Source: Chitinophagaceae bacterium 26-R-25 (GTDB taxonomy: Bacteria; Bacteroidota; Bacteroidia; Chitinophagales; Chitinophagaceae). Taken from it: a DNA stretch of 64,000 nt. The DNA is taken from positions 1 through 64,000 of the forward strand of contig JARWSJ010000005.1 of the NCBI GenBank assembly GCA_029906195.1, written 5' to 3'. Shown here one piece after another: positions 35,582 to 45,820 of the stretch. Position numbers and translations under genes: made by a program. The notes beneath the pieces were generated by a model, which was given only the letters and a program-made list of their open reading frames with translations, was not told where the DNA came from and did not search any database. The stretch's first letter is position 1. Each line of letters starts with the position of its first letter.

Positions 35582-36421
35582 TTAGCCAAGAGCTACGCGT
35601 TTGAAAGAAATAACTTTCAGGTTGCTGTCAACACTTTTCAAATATTCGCTAACGCTTTTACCACCATCTTTTACGAATGGTTGAGCAAGCAATGTGCTTT
35701 CTTTGAAGTATGCGTTCAATTTACCTTCAGCGATTTTGTTGATCATTTCAGATGGTTTGCCGGCCATTTTAGGATCAGCAGCAACTTGTTCTGTAATGAT
35801 TGCTTTTTCTCTTTCTACTACATCAGCAGGTACTGCATCCGGATCAACTGCTACAGGGTTCATCGCAGCGATTTGCATTGCTACGTCTTTACCAGCTTCA
35901 GCAGCTTCTTTGTTCATACCAACCAATACAGAAAGACGGTTTGCACCGTGGATGTAAGCAGATACGAAATCAGCGTCAATTCTTTCGAATTTAGAGATAC
36001 CGATTTTTTCACCGATACTAGCCAATTTATCGTTTACCATATCAGCAATTTTAGCACCGCCGATAGTTACGTTGTTCAACTCGTCAACAGACTTTACGTT
36101 GTTTTCGATCGCAGCATCCATGATGCTTTGAGCGAATGCTACGAAGTCAGCATTTTTACTAACGAAGTCAGTTTCGCAGCTTACGCAAAGAGCGATACCT
36201 GTTTTGTTGTCTGCAGTTGTTTTTGCAAGAACAACACCTTCTTTTGCTTCGCGGTCGCCACGCAGAGCAGCAACTTTAGCACCTTTCTTACGCAACCAGT
36301 CGATAGCAGCTTCAAAATCACCGTTAGATTCTGTTAAAGCTTTACGACAATCCATCATACCAGCACCTGTTGCCTGGCGCAGTTTATTAATATCAGCAGC
36401 TGTAATTGTTGCAGTTGACAT
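35582..36421 (-). CDS. tsf: Translation elongation factor Ts
   Basis: A 279-residue guanine-nucleotide exchange factor for EF-Tu. It begins with a UBA-like helix domain (ADINKLRQATGAGMMDCRKA) and continues GDFEAAIDWLRKKGAKVAAL, the classic N-terminal signature. The core has CETDFVSKNADFVAFAQSI, AHMN-type segment replaced by ANRLSVLVGMNKE, and the C-terminal PFVKDGGKSVSEYLKSVDSN. It lies downstream of rpsB on the same strand, the normal order; the 275-bp gap contains a strong hairpin. Confidence 0.96.
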   Translation of the reverse strand: MSTATITAADINKLRQATGAGMMDCRKALTESNGDFEAAIDWLRKKGAKVAALRGDREAKEGVVLAKTTADNKTGIALCVSCETDFVSKNADFVAFAQSIMDAAIENNVKSVDELNNVTIGGAKIADMVNDKLASIGEKIGISKFERIDADFVSAYIHGANRLSVLVGMNKEAAEAGKDVAMQIAAMNPVAVDPDAVPADVVEREKAIITEQVAADPKMAGKPSEMINKIAEGKLNAYFKESTLLAQPFVKDGGKSVSEYLKSVDSNLKVISFKRVALG

Positions 36422-36633
36422 AACTTATTAATTTGAAAATGTGATAATTTGAAAATTTAAAATGCGGTTTGTAAATCCAGGTGCAAGTTGTGCATTTGTT
36501 GGATTACAAAGCGACATTCTCAATTAATTAATCCTTAAAAGCTCCTCAATGAACTAAAGTATAAGTGTGCGACGCAACAAAAGACGATCAACGTACTTCG
36601 GCTGGGTAACACACTTATTTAATTTTATAGTAG

Positions 36634-36660
36634 CAGGTGTTTGCGAAAAACAAACACCTG
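36634..36660 (-). promoter_or_regulatory. Hairpin in the rpsB-tsf spacer
   Basis: Perfect 10-bp stem CAGGTGTTTG/CAAACACCTG without a clear T-run on the minus strand. It may be a weak terminator, a processing site or an mRNA stabiliser between the two genes. Confidence 0.5.
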
Positions 36661-36696
36661 TAACTTTTGTATTATTGGGGCAAGTACGGTGCGGAA

Positions 36697-37584
36697 TTAT
36701 CTTCCTGCAGGGCCACCTGTTCTGCGGCTAGCGCCACCTGGAACACGACGTTTTTGTTGTCCGCCGCCAGCACCAGGACCACCTTTACCACGACCACCAC
36801 GGCCGCTTTCTGCTTCTGCTTCAGCTTGCAAACGAGCAGCTTTTCTTTCTGCTTCGTTATCTACTTCTTCAACATCTTCGTCTTTAGCAGCTTGTCTTTC
36901 AGCAAGACCTTCTGCGATAGCAGCAGCGATGTAGTTAGAGATGATTGCGATAGATTTAGTAGCATCGTCGTTTGAAGGAATAGCGAAGTCAACTTTATTT
37001 GGATCGCAGTTTGTATCTACCATACCAAATGTAGTGATGCCAAGGCGTTTTGCTTCAGCCAGAGCGATGTGCTCGTGTCCGATATCGATGATGAACAAAG
37101 CAGCTGGTACACGGCCCAATTGAGCGATACCACCTAATACCTTTTCCATTTTTTCTTTATCGCGAGTTAAAGTCAAACGCTCTTTTTTAGTGATGCTGTC
37201 CAAAGTACCGTCGTTCAACATTTTCTCAATGCTCTGCATTTTCTTAACGCTCTTACGAACAGTGTTGAAGTTTGTAAGCATACCACCTAACCAACGCTCA
37301 GTTACGAATGGCATGTTGATTTTCTTAGCGCATTCTGTAACGATTTCTTTCGCTTGCTTTTTTGTACCTACGAACATGATCTTTTTGCCGCTGCGTGCAA
37401 TTTGTTTCATTGCTGCTGCTGCTTCCTGAAGGGCTTCAGTTGTTTTATTAAGATCAATGATGTGAATACCTTTCTTTTCAGCAAAGATGTAAGGCAACAT
37501 CTTTGGATTCCACTTCTTTTTCAGGTGACCGAAGTGTACGCCTGCATCAAGAAGTTGCTGCTGTAAGGAAGTATTATTTTCCAT
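36697..37584 (-). CDS. rpsB: 30S ribosomal protein S2 with long C-terminal tail
   Basis: A 295-residue S2 protein. The conserved core has HFGHLKKKWNPKMLPYIF, GKKIMFVGTKKQAKEIV, ERWLGGMLTNFNTVRKSVKK, PAALFIIDIGHEHIALAEA and IPSNDDATKSIAIISNYIA. After about residue 235 comes a tail of some 60 residues: an acidic and Ala/Glu-rich stretch (EVDNEAERKAARLQAEAEAE), then a Gly/Arg-rich end (GRGGRGKGGPGAGGGQQKRR). Such tails vary among Bacteroidota, and this one resembles RGG-type RNA-binding sequence. It is followed by tsf. Confidence 0.97.
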   Translation of the reverse strand: MENNTSLQQQLLDAGVHFGHLKKKWNPKMLPYIFAEKKGIHIIDLNKTTEALQEAAAAMKQIARSGKKIMFVGTKKQAKEIVTECAKKINMPFVTERWLGGMLTNFNTVRKSVKKMQSIEKMLNDGTLDSITKKERLTLTRDKEKMEKVLGGIAQLGRVPAALFIIDIGHEHIALAEAKRLGITTFGMVDTNCDPNKVDFAIPSNDDATKSIAIISNYIAAAIAEGLAERQAAKDEDVEEVDNEAERKAARLQAEAEAESGRGGRGKGGPGAGGGQQKRRVPGGASRRTGGPAGR

Positions 37585-37593
37585 TGTATTTAT

Positions 37594-37712
37594 ATAATTT
37601 GAAAATTTGAAAATTTGGAAAATTTGAAAATGTGGTTTACGATTCTTTTGGCTTCGTGGTAAAGATGAAGGAGTACTTCATTTTTACATTGCCACATTTT
37701 CAAATTGACACA
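37594..37712. repeat. Inverted repeat block, AATTTGAAA family
   Basis: Left arm 37594-37632, right arm about 37690-37707, inside the rpsI-rpsB spacer. Confidence 0.7.
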
Positions 37713-37719
37713 TTGAATA

Positions 37720-38109
37720 TTAACGTTTGCTGAATTGGTAGCTACGACGTGCTTTTTTACGACCTGGTTTTTTACGTTCAACACCACGAGGGTCACGTTT
37801 CAATAAACCAGCAGCTTTCAAAGCAGGACGGTATTCAGGGTTTACTTCGAGCAAAGCGCGGGCGATACCCAGTTTTGCTGCTTCTGCCTGACCTTTAACA
37901 CCACCACCAGTTGCGTTGATTTTAACATCAAATTTATCAGCAGCTTCGATAGTTTTAAAAGGAAGTTCTACCTGGTTTTGCAGGTAAACCAAAGGAAAAT
38001 ATACTTTATAGTCTTTATCGTTAACTATGATCTTGCCTTCGCCTTTGCTAAGGAATACGCGTGTCACAGCTTCTTTACGACGACCTAATCCGATTTTTTG
38101 CTTTTCCAT
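37720..38109 (-). CDS. rpsI: 30S ribosomal protein S9
   Basis: A 129-residue S9 protein: GLGRRKEAVTRVFLSKGEGK at the start, NATGGGVKGQAEAAKLGIAR in the middle and the invariant basic C-terminus KKPGRKKARRSYQFSKR, whose tail reaches the ribosomal P site. It is encoded 42 bp after rplM on the same strand, the universal L13-S9 pair. Confidence 0.97.
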   Translation of the reverse strand: MEKQKIGLGRRKEAVTRVFLSKGEGKIIVNDKDYKVYFPLVYLQNQVELPFKTIEAADKFDVKINATGGGVKGQAEAAKLGIARALLEVNPEYRPALKAAGLLKRDPRGVERKKPGRKKARRSYQFSKR

Positions 38110-38151
38110 TTATGGGAAATTTGAAAATTTAAAATTTAGTTTGAATTGAGA

Positions 38152-38595
38152 TTAGAATTTCAATTCTTTAGGTTGTTGTGCAGTGTGTGGATGTTGATCA
38201 CCAGCGTACACAAATAATTTTTTCACCATTTTGCGGCCCAAACGGTTTTTAGGCAACATGCCTTTTACCGCTCTTTCAAGAAGCGCATCAGGACGACGTT
38301 TCAACAGGTTTTTCGCTGTTTCTTCTTTTTTACCACCTGGGTAACCACTAAAGTTGATGTACGTTTTGTCTTCCAGTTTGTTACCTGTGAAAACAACTTT
38401 ATCAGCGTTGATGATGATTACGTAATCACCACAGTCAACGTGAGGAGTGTAATACGCTTTGTTTTTACCGCGCAATACCGCAGCAATTCTAGCGCACATA
38501 CGACCAACGGTTTGATTAGTACCGTCTACAACGAACCAATTGCGTTGTACAGTAGCCTCGTTCGCATGTTTGGTTGTGAAATGTAAATGACTCAT
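38152..38595 (-). CDS. rplM: 50S ribosomal protein L13
   Basis: A 147-residue L13 protein: WFVVDGTNQTVGRMCARIAA, YTPHVDCGDYVIIINADKVV and the C-terminal LKRRPDALLERAVKGMLPKN with LGRKMVKKLFVYAGDQHPH. First gene of the rplM-rpsI-rpsB-tsf run. A Bacteroidota promoter lies about 50 bp upstream. Confidence 0.97.
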   Translation of the reverse strand: MSHLHFTTKHANEATVQRNWFVVDGTNQTVGRMCARIAAVLRGKNKAYYTPHVDCGDYVIIINADKVVFTGNKLEDKTYINFSGYPGGKKEETAKNLLKRRPDALLERAVKGMLPKNRLGRKMVKKLFVYAGDQHPHTAQQPKELKF

Positions 38596-38647
38596 TGTTT
38601 TGAAAATTTTTATCGGCGCTATCCCACCGAATTATTTAAAATGGCTG

Positions 38648-38679
38648 CAAAGGTAGCCACAATGAGGTCATTTTTCAAA
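38648..38679 (-). promoter_or_regulatory. Promoter of rplM-rpsI-rpsB-tsf
   Basis: Minus-strand TTTG (38679-38676), about 20 bp, then TACCTTTG (38655-38648). It leaves a leader of about 50 nt before rplM. Confidence 0.7.
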
Positions 38680-38786
38680 GCATTTTAGAAATTATTTTCA
38701 CAGATAGGTTTGCAACAGATTGATTTTCAATAAACATTTTTGCAATAAAAAATAATGATCCTGTAAAAACCAGTAGAATCGGGCTT

Positions 38787-39485
38787 CTATTCCTGCAAAA
38801 ATAGCCTGTTCAGGACTTGGGCGAGAAATTGATGGCCGGCGGAAAAATTATTTTCCGTGGATTTTTGCTGAATTTCTGCTGCTGATTGCACAAATTTGTC
38901 CGGATTCAGGTCTTCCGGGCAGTTTTCAACCATCGAAGCAACTGTTTCCGGAGTGGCTTCGGGATGAAACTGAATAGCCGCTACATTTTCCTCATAAGTA
39001 AAAAATTGGTTTTGGCAGGCAGCTGAAGTTATGTGATTAACGCCTCCCTCGGGCAAATCGAAGGTATCTCCATGCCAGTGGAAGGTTGTAAATGCTGTTT
39101 CCACATCCTTTCCCATCCAAATATCCAGTCCCGGTTTTACTGAAACTTCAAACCAGCCGATTTCCTTTTCACTATTTGGATAAACATTTGCCCCCAACAC
39201 CGAGGCTATTAATTGTGAGCCGAGGCAAATGCCCAACACTTTTTTGCCGGCACCTATGGCGTATTTGATGAAAGTTTTTTCTGCCGCCAGCCATTCGTAT
39301 AATTCTTCTTCATATACGCCCATCGGTCCACCCATCACCACCAACCCATCAAAGTCTCCCAGGGAAGGAAACGTGGCCGATTCCCAGATTCTCGTGGCAG
39401 AAACTTCAATATTGTTTGCACTCATCCATTCTTGTACATAACCAATTTCTTCGAAAGGAACGTGTTGTATGTAGTGTATGCGCAT
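38787..39485 (-). CDS. Class I glutamine amidotransferase
   Basis: A 232-residue stand-alone amidotransferase related to GuaA-type domains. The nucleophile is Cys87 in LGICLGSQL, and the His-Glu pair is His174 and Glu176 in IQFHPEATPE. LVVMGGPMGVYEEE is the oxyanion-strand region. It has no fused synthetase domain and no obvious partner gene, so its acceptor is unknown. It starts at an ATG beside a repeat block that separates it from divergent ligA. Confidence 0.88.
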   Translation of the reverse strand: MRIHYIQHVPFEEIGYVQEWMSANNIEVSATRIWESATFPSLGDFDGLVVMGGPMGVYEEELYEWLAAEKTFIKYAIGAGKKVLGICLGSQLIASVLGANVYPNSEKEIGWFEVSVKPGLDIWMGKDVETAFTTFHWHGDTFDLPEGGVNHITSAACQNQFFTYEENVAAIQFHPEATPETVASMVENCPEDLNPDKFVQSAAEIQQKSTENNFSAGHQFLAQVLNRLFLQE

Positions 39486-39488
39486 GGA

Positions 39489-39607
39489 GGTTGTTCGTTG
39501 ATGGTTGTTAGTTGATAGAACCAGGCATAAATTTAAACCACTTATTCGTTTTTTTGGTTGTTAAATAATTTGAGCTGTGAACTAACAACTATCAACAAAC
39601 AACTATT
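39489..39607. repeat. Inverted repeat block, GTTGTTAGTTG family
   Basis: GATGGTTGTTAGTTGATAG (39500-39518) faces CTAACAACTATCAAC (39582 onward). It lies between divergent genes. Confidence 0.8.
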
Positions 39608-39627
39608 TTTACGGCCAGCATTTTTAG

Positions 39628-41730
<2,103 letters not shown>

Positions 41731-41783
41731 ATTCTACATTTCTCAATTTTGTTGTCATTTTTTAACTTAAAAAAACCTCGGAG

Positions 41784-42344
41784 ATGATTAAGTTACTTTC
41801 CGGAGAGGAATGGAAGCCCCTACAGTTTACGGGCTGGAAATTGCTGCGTAGAAAATATGCGCTTTCCTCTCACGGCCGCATTGCCAGCTATACAGACAAG
41901 TTGCAGGAAGATGGTAAGATACTTACCGGCTCCTTAACAACAGGGTACAAGACACTTAATTTACACCGACCGGATAGTAATGGTACATTGTATGTGCACA
42001 GGGAACTTGCAAAGCTTTTTATGAAGAAGCCTTCGCCGAAGCATAAATATGTGATACATGTGAACCATAACAAAACCGATAACTCCATTAAAAATCTTGC
42101 CTGGGCCACTCTTGATGAAATGATAGAGCACCAGCAAAAGAGCCCTGCGAAGCTTGCCTATAAAAAGGTACAGGCAAACAGAACCAACGGCCTTAAACTA
42201 AACGCTACACAGGTAAGAAGTATTAAAACTATTCTTGCCAGTAAAAACAGAAAGCTTACCATTAAGCAACTTGCCGATAAATATGGTGTTACCGAAATGA
42301 CGCTGTACAGGATTAAGAGTGGTGAAAATTGGGCAAGGATATAG
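41784..42344 (+). CDS. HNH/NUMOD4-like DNA-binding protein
   Basis: A 186-residue protein with the make-up of stand-alone homing-endonuclease relatives. It has a NUMOD4-like start (GEEWKPLQFTGWKLLRRKYA, then SSHGRIASY), an HNH_3-like core (YVIHVNHNKTDNSIKNLAWA, about residues 91-110) and a C-terminal helix-turn-helix (LTIKQLADKYGVTEMTLYRI). Whether the nuclease site is intact is unclear; a regulatory role is possible. It begins 53 bp after ligA on the same strand. Confidence 0.7.
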   Translation: MIKLLSGEEWKPLQFTGWKLLRRKYALSSHGRIASYTDKLQEDGKILTGSLTTGYKTLNLHRPDSNGTLYVHRELAKLFMKKPSPKHKYVIHVNHNKTDNSIKNLAWATLDEMIEHQQKSPAKLAYKKVQANRTNGLKLNATQVRSIKTILASKNRKLTIKQLADKYGVTEMTLYRIKSGENWARI

Positions 42345-42593
42345 AACGAACGCTGATCCTCATGATTGTCAAGATTTTTTTAAGATGGAAGGCTAATGAG
42401 TCTTCCATTTTTTTTCTTCACCCTTATTAAAGTTTTTTGAGATTATTGAACGCTAAATTTTTCATCTCTATCTTGACCTTTTCAAATAATTATGTTTTGC
42501 TTTTTTAGAATCTTCACTTATCATGACAATCATGAAAATCTGCGTTCTCTCTTTTTCAAATTTTCAAATTAACTTCAATGCCAAATTTGATAC
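42345..42593. repeat. Intergenic terminator plus inverted repeat (CATGATTGTC / GACAATCATG)
   Basis: A terminator (stem ATGGAAG/CTTCCAT, 42385-42408, T8 tail) lies inside a longer inverted repeat. GAACGCTGATCCTCATGAT at 42351 faces ATCATGAAAATCTGCGTTC at about 42528. A short TTTTCAAATTTTCAAATT run follows. Confidence 0.65.
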
Positions 42594-43259
42594 ATGCTGC
42601 ACGCGAACACCTTGACTTTTTTGAACAAACTACAGAAGAACAATAACAAGGAATGGTTTGATAAAAATCGTGCTTTGTATGATGAGGCAAAACAGGATTT
42701 TGAAAACCTGGTGGCACAATTGATTGTTATGCTAGGCAAAGATGACGAGGAGATTTCATTGCTCAAGCCAAAAGATTGTACTTTCCGTATTAACAGGGAT
42801 ATCAGGTTCTCTAAGGACAAGACGCCCTATAAAACCAATATGGGCGCTTATATCGTGAAGGGCGGAAAAAAATCGCTTTACGCAGGTTATTACTTTCATT
42901 GCGAGCCGGGCAGAAGTTTTGTTGGCGGCGGTTTGTGGATGCCTCAGCCGGCGGACCTAAAAAAAGTTCGCCAGGAAATTGATTACTGCTGGGATGAATT
43001 CAAAGGCATTGTGCAAAGCAAAAAGTTCAAAAGCGTATACACTGACCTCAGCCGCGATGCGGAGTACACTCTCTCCAAAGTGCCACGTGACTATGACAAG
43101 GACAATCCTGCAGCGGAATATCTGAAACTTAAAAGCCTTGTGGGTTTGCACAACGTTGCAGATAACGATATCACTTCCAAAGCATTGGTAAAAAAACTGG
43201 GCGATGCATTTAGTACGTTAAAACCTGTGATAGACTTTATTAACCGCAGTCTTGAATAA
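42594..43259 (+). CDS. DUF2461 family protein
   Basis: A 221-residue protein of the DUF2461 (TIGR02453) family. Signatures are TLTFLNKLQKNNNKEWFDKN at the start, TFRINRDIRFSKDKTPYKTN (about residues 62-81), AGYYFHCEPGRSFVGGGLWM and the C-terminal KVPRDYDKDNPAAEYLKLKS. The function of the family is unknown. It has no signal peptide and stands alone. Confidence 0.9.
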   Translation: MLHANTLTFLNKLQKNNNKEWFDKNRALYDEAKQDFENLVAQLIVMLGKDDEEISLLKPKDCTFRINRDIRFSKDKTPYKTNMGAYIVKGGKKSLYAGYYFHCEPGRSFVGGGLWMPQPADLKKVRQEIDYCWDEFKGIVQSKKFKSVYTDLSRDAEYTLSKVPRDYDKDNPAAEYLKLKSLVGLHNVADNDITSKALVKKLGDAFSTLKPVIDFINRSLE

Positions 43260-43298
43260 TTAATATAGCTATAACTTTTAAAAAGTTTAATAATCCCC

Positions 43299-43306
43299 TA
43301 TTTTTG
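43299..43306 (+). promoter_or_regulatory. -7 box before the small membrane protein gene
   Basis: TATTTTTG, 15 nt before ATG 43322; no clean TTG at the right distance. Confidence 0.4.
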
Positions 43307-43321
43307 TAGGCCAAAGATATA

Positions 43322-43702
43322 ATGAGCAGAAGGAAACACATACAATTATGGAATACGCGAAACATTGTTTCGGCGGTGTTCATGCTGCTCGTTCTTAGTT
43401 TTCTTACGGTGAGCAACTCTTTCCTTTACAGCACCAAAATGGCGGTGAAGTCAAAGATTGCGCAAGGGTCCGGCGCTAACCAAACTACTAAAAAAGCAGA
43501 TCGTCCCTTACCCAACACTGAAGAAGAAAAGTCTCACCAGTCCTCTATCTCCAACAGCATGAATGAGGAATATCTTCACGAAAGTCATTTTGTAGTTAAT
43601 ACAAATACCGAATCAAATCAGTCCCATCACGGACATCTTTATCTTTTTTATATCGGAAAAAATTACGCTCAACTACACGCACAACCTCCCGATTTAGCTT
43701 AG
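43322..43702 (+). CDS. Small single-pass membrane protein, function unknown
   Basis: A 126-residue protein with a basic N-terminus (MSRRKHIQLWNTRN), one transmembrane or signal segment (VSAVFMLLVLSFLTVSNSFL, about residues 17-36) and a polar, Asn/Ser/His-rich remainder ending YIGKNYAQLHAQPPDLA. No domain is recognised. The presence of a -7 box and a normal ATG supports a real gene. Confidence 0.6.
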   Translation: MSRRKHIQLWNTRNIVSAVFMLLVLSFLTVSNSFLYSTKMAVKSKIAQGSGANQTTKKADRPLPNTEEEKSHQSSISNSMNEEYLHESHFVVNTNTESNQSHHGHLYLFYIGKNYAQLHAQPPDLA

Positions 43703-43954
43703 TCTCTTCCATCATCTTACCGAATCAATCTCTTTACTGATTGCGCATGTTTGCCTGCTATTGAAAATGGTACAGTAGAGACAATGCATTGCATTGTCTG
43801 TACGGATCGCCGATGCAAATACTATCGGCTGCCGTATTCAATTGCTTAAAACGTGGTTCATTATTCATGGGTGTGCTTACTTCTGATGCCAATCAGTGAG
43901 GGGTTATCCGGCTGCATATACACATACATACTTTACTATTTTAACCCGTTTATT
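43703..43954. other. Intergenic region upstream of sulP-like gene
   Basis: About 250 bp with one REP-like palindrome (43775-43803). An in-frame extension of the transporter to 43853 is not used because it lacks a conserved N-terminus. Confidence 0.5.
43775..43803. repeat. REP-like palindrome, second sequence type
   Basis: GTAGAGACAATGCATTGC followed by ATTGTCTGTAC. It has the same layout as the main REP (GTAGGGGCGAATGC...), with a different stem. Confidence 0.6.
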
Positions 43955-45550
43955 ATGACTTCGAAAAAAAGTATTTTCAGCTTTTTTCCTTCGGATTTTG
44001 CGTCCTCTATTGTGATCTTTTTGGTAGCGTTGCCATTGTGTTTGGGAATTGCATTAGGCTCCAATGCTCCATTATTTTCAGGCATCATTGCCGGCATTGC
44101 CGGTGGTATTGTGGTTGGTATTTTCAGCGGATCACAACTTAGCGTGAGCGGACCGGCAGCAGGCCTGACGGCAATTGTGGCTGCAGCCATTGGTAAATTA
44201 CCGGCCTTTGATGTATTTCTTGTTTCTGTGGTTATCGCCGGTTTATTCCAGTTATTATTCGGCTTTTTAAAAGCAGGTTTTCTGGGAGATTATATTCCGT
44301 CTTCTGTAATTAAAGGGATGCTTGCTGCTATCGGTATCATTCTTATCCTAAAGCAAATTCCTCACCTGGTTGGCTACCACGCAGACTTCGAGGGTGACGA
44401 AGCATTTAAACAGGCAGATGGTAAAAACACTTTTTCTGAAATCATCATGTCGTCTAAATGGTTTTTGCCAGTTGCTTTGGGAATTGGTGTTCTGTCGCTA
44501 TTGATTCAGATTGTGTGGGACAATGTGTTGGCAAAAAAATCGAAAGCGCTGAAATTGATTCCTTCGGCGTTGATTGTTGTACTTGTGGGAACCGCTATCA
44601 ACGAGCTGTTCATCAAATATTCTCCGGCATACGCTTTAAGCAATAAGCACCTTGTAAACATTCCGGTGGCAGCAAGCGCAGAGGCGTTTTTTTCATTCTT
44701 CTCTTTTCCAAACTTTTCTTACCTGGGCAGTTTTGAAGTATGGAAAACCGCTGCTACCCTGGCTATCGTGGCAAGTCTTGAAACCTTACTAAATCTTGAA
44801 GCGACGGATAAAGTAGATCCATTGAAGAGGGTGTCGCCGCCCAATAGAGAACTAAAAGCACAAGGACTAGGCAATATCGTATCGGGCCTGTTGGGCGGTC
44901 TACCCGTTACTTCTGTAATTGTGCGTTCGTCGGCAAACGTCAATGCAGGGGGTAAGACAAAACTTGCCACTATTATGCACGGTTTGTTGCTGTTGTTGTG
45001 TGTTGCGTTCATACCTGCTATTTTGAACAAAATTCCTTTACCTGCTCTGGCTGGTGTTCTGGTGTATACGGGTTTCAAGTTGGCAAAGCCGTCAATATTC
45101 AAAGCGCTTTTCCAAAAAGGCTGGGATCAGTTTTTGCCATTTGTTATCACTATCGGTGCAATCTTGCTGACAGATCTTTTGATCGGCATTCTTGTAGGTT
45201 GTCTGGTAGGCTTTGTGTTTGTTTTAAGAAGCAATTTCAAGTCGGCGGTTTTCGTGGTGAATGACGACAACAAATATCTCTTCCGCCTTAGAAAAGATGT
45301 TTCTTTCCTTAACAAGCCGATCATTAAAAACAAGCTGGAATTGGTTCCTGAAAACTCTTTCGTATTAATCGACGCTACAAGAGCGGATTTTATCGATAAA
45401 GAAATCATTGAGGTAATTGAAGACTTTATGAAGCATGCGAAATTGAAAAATATAAGAGTTGAATTAAAAAGAAGCCAGCATAAAACACAAGGTTTTGAGC
45501 CGGTCCAGACAACAGTGTTTGTGTCGAGAGAAACAGTGTTAGCGCATTAG
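43955..45550 (+). CDS. SulP-family anion transporter
   Basis: From ATG 43955 (MTSKKSIFSFFPSDFASSIV) a 531-residue inner-membrane permease with about 12-14 transmembrane segments. Landmarks are FLVALPLCLGIALGSNAPLF, GSQLSVSGPAAGLTAIVAAA, the LEATDKVDPLKRVSPPNREL loop, GNIVSGLLGGLPVTSVIVRS and a short C-terminal STAS-like region (VLIDATRADFIDKEIIEVIE). A beta carbonic anhydrase gene follows. SulP-carbonic anhydrase neighbours usually point to bicarbonate uptake rather than sulfate; this is an inference from context. Confidence 0.9.
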   Translation: MTSKKSIFSFFPSDFASSIVIFLVALPLCLGIALGSNAPLFSGIIAGIAGGIVVGIFSGSQLSVSGPAAGLTAIVAAAIGKLPAFDVFLVSVVIAGLFQLLFGFLKAGFLGDYIPSSVIKGMLAAIGIILILKQIPHLVGYHADFEGDEAFKQADGKNTFSEIIMSSKWFLPVALGIGVLSLLIQIVWDNVLAKKSKALKLIPSALIVVLVGTAINELFIKYSPAYALSNKHLVNIPVAASAEAFFSFFSFPNFSYLGSFEVWKTAATLAIVASLETLLNLEATDKVDPLKRVSPPNRELKAQGLGNIVSGLLGGLPVTSVIVRSSANVNAGGKTKLATIMHGLLLLLCVAFIPAILNKIPLPALAGVLVYTGFKLAKPSIFKALFQKGWDQFLPFVITIGAILLTDLLIGILVGCLVGFVFVLRSNFKSAVFVVNDDNKYLFRLRKDVSFLNKPIIKNKLELVPENSFVLIDATRADFIDKEIIEVIEDFMKHAKLKNIRVELKRSQHKTQGFEPVQTTVFVSRETVLAH

Positions 45551-45727
45551 AATCAATTAAGAATTAGGAATTAAGAATTCTTCAGGCGTGGTATTCTTGA
45601 TTCAACTTAAGCTTTGTGACCATGGGAAAATATCGCTATGACTCATCCACGTTTCGTGAAGTTCGTTTCATGATTGACTGTCGCACGGAAACAATTCTTA
45701 ATCCTTAATTCCTAATTCTTAATTCCC
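45551..45727. repeat. Inverted repeat block, AATTAAGAATT family
   Basis: Left arm 45551-45583 (AATTAGGAATTAAGAATTC), right arm 45690-45727 (CTTAATTCCTAATTC). It lies between co-directional genes. Confidence 0.8.
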
Positions 45728-45820
45728 ACTTAAATCAATCATTTTAAACTTTCGGGTAACAAAACCTGTTTGCAATGTTTAACTTTAACATAGCAAACCA
45801 AAAAAAACAGAATTAGAAAT

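Noticed and set aside
35576..36337. 253-codon plus-strand frame
   Set aside because: It is antisense to tsf; its composition (Phe/Ser/Cys-rich) is the complement of the real gene and it has no domain.
36641..36975. Plus-strand frames of about 100 codons rich in Pro/Ser or Thr
   Set aside because: They are mirror images of the Gly/Arg-rich tail of ribosomal protein S2.
43853..43954. 34-residue N-terminal extension of the SulP transporter
   Set aside because: It has no conserved sequence, and MTSKKSIFSFFPSD at 43955 is the expected family start.
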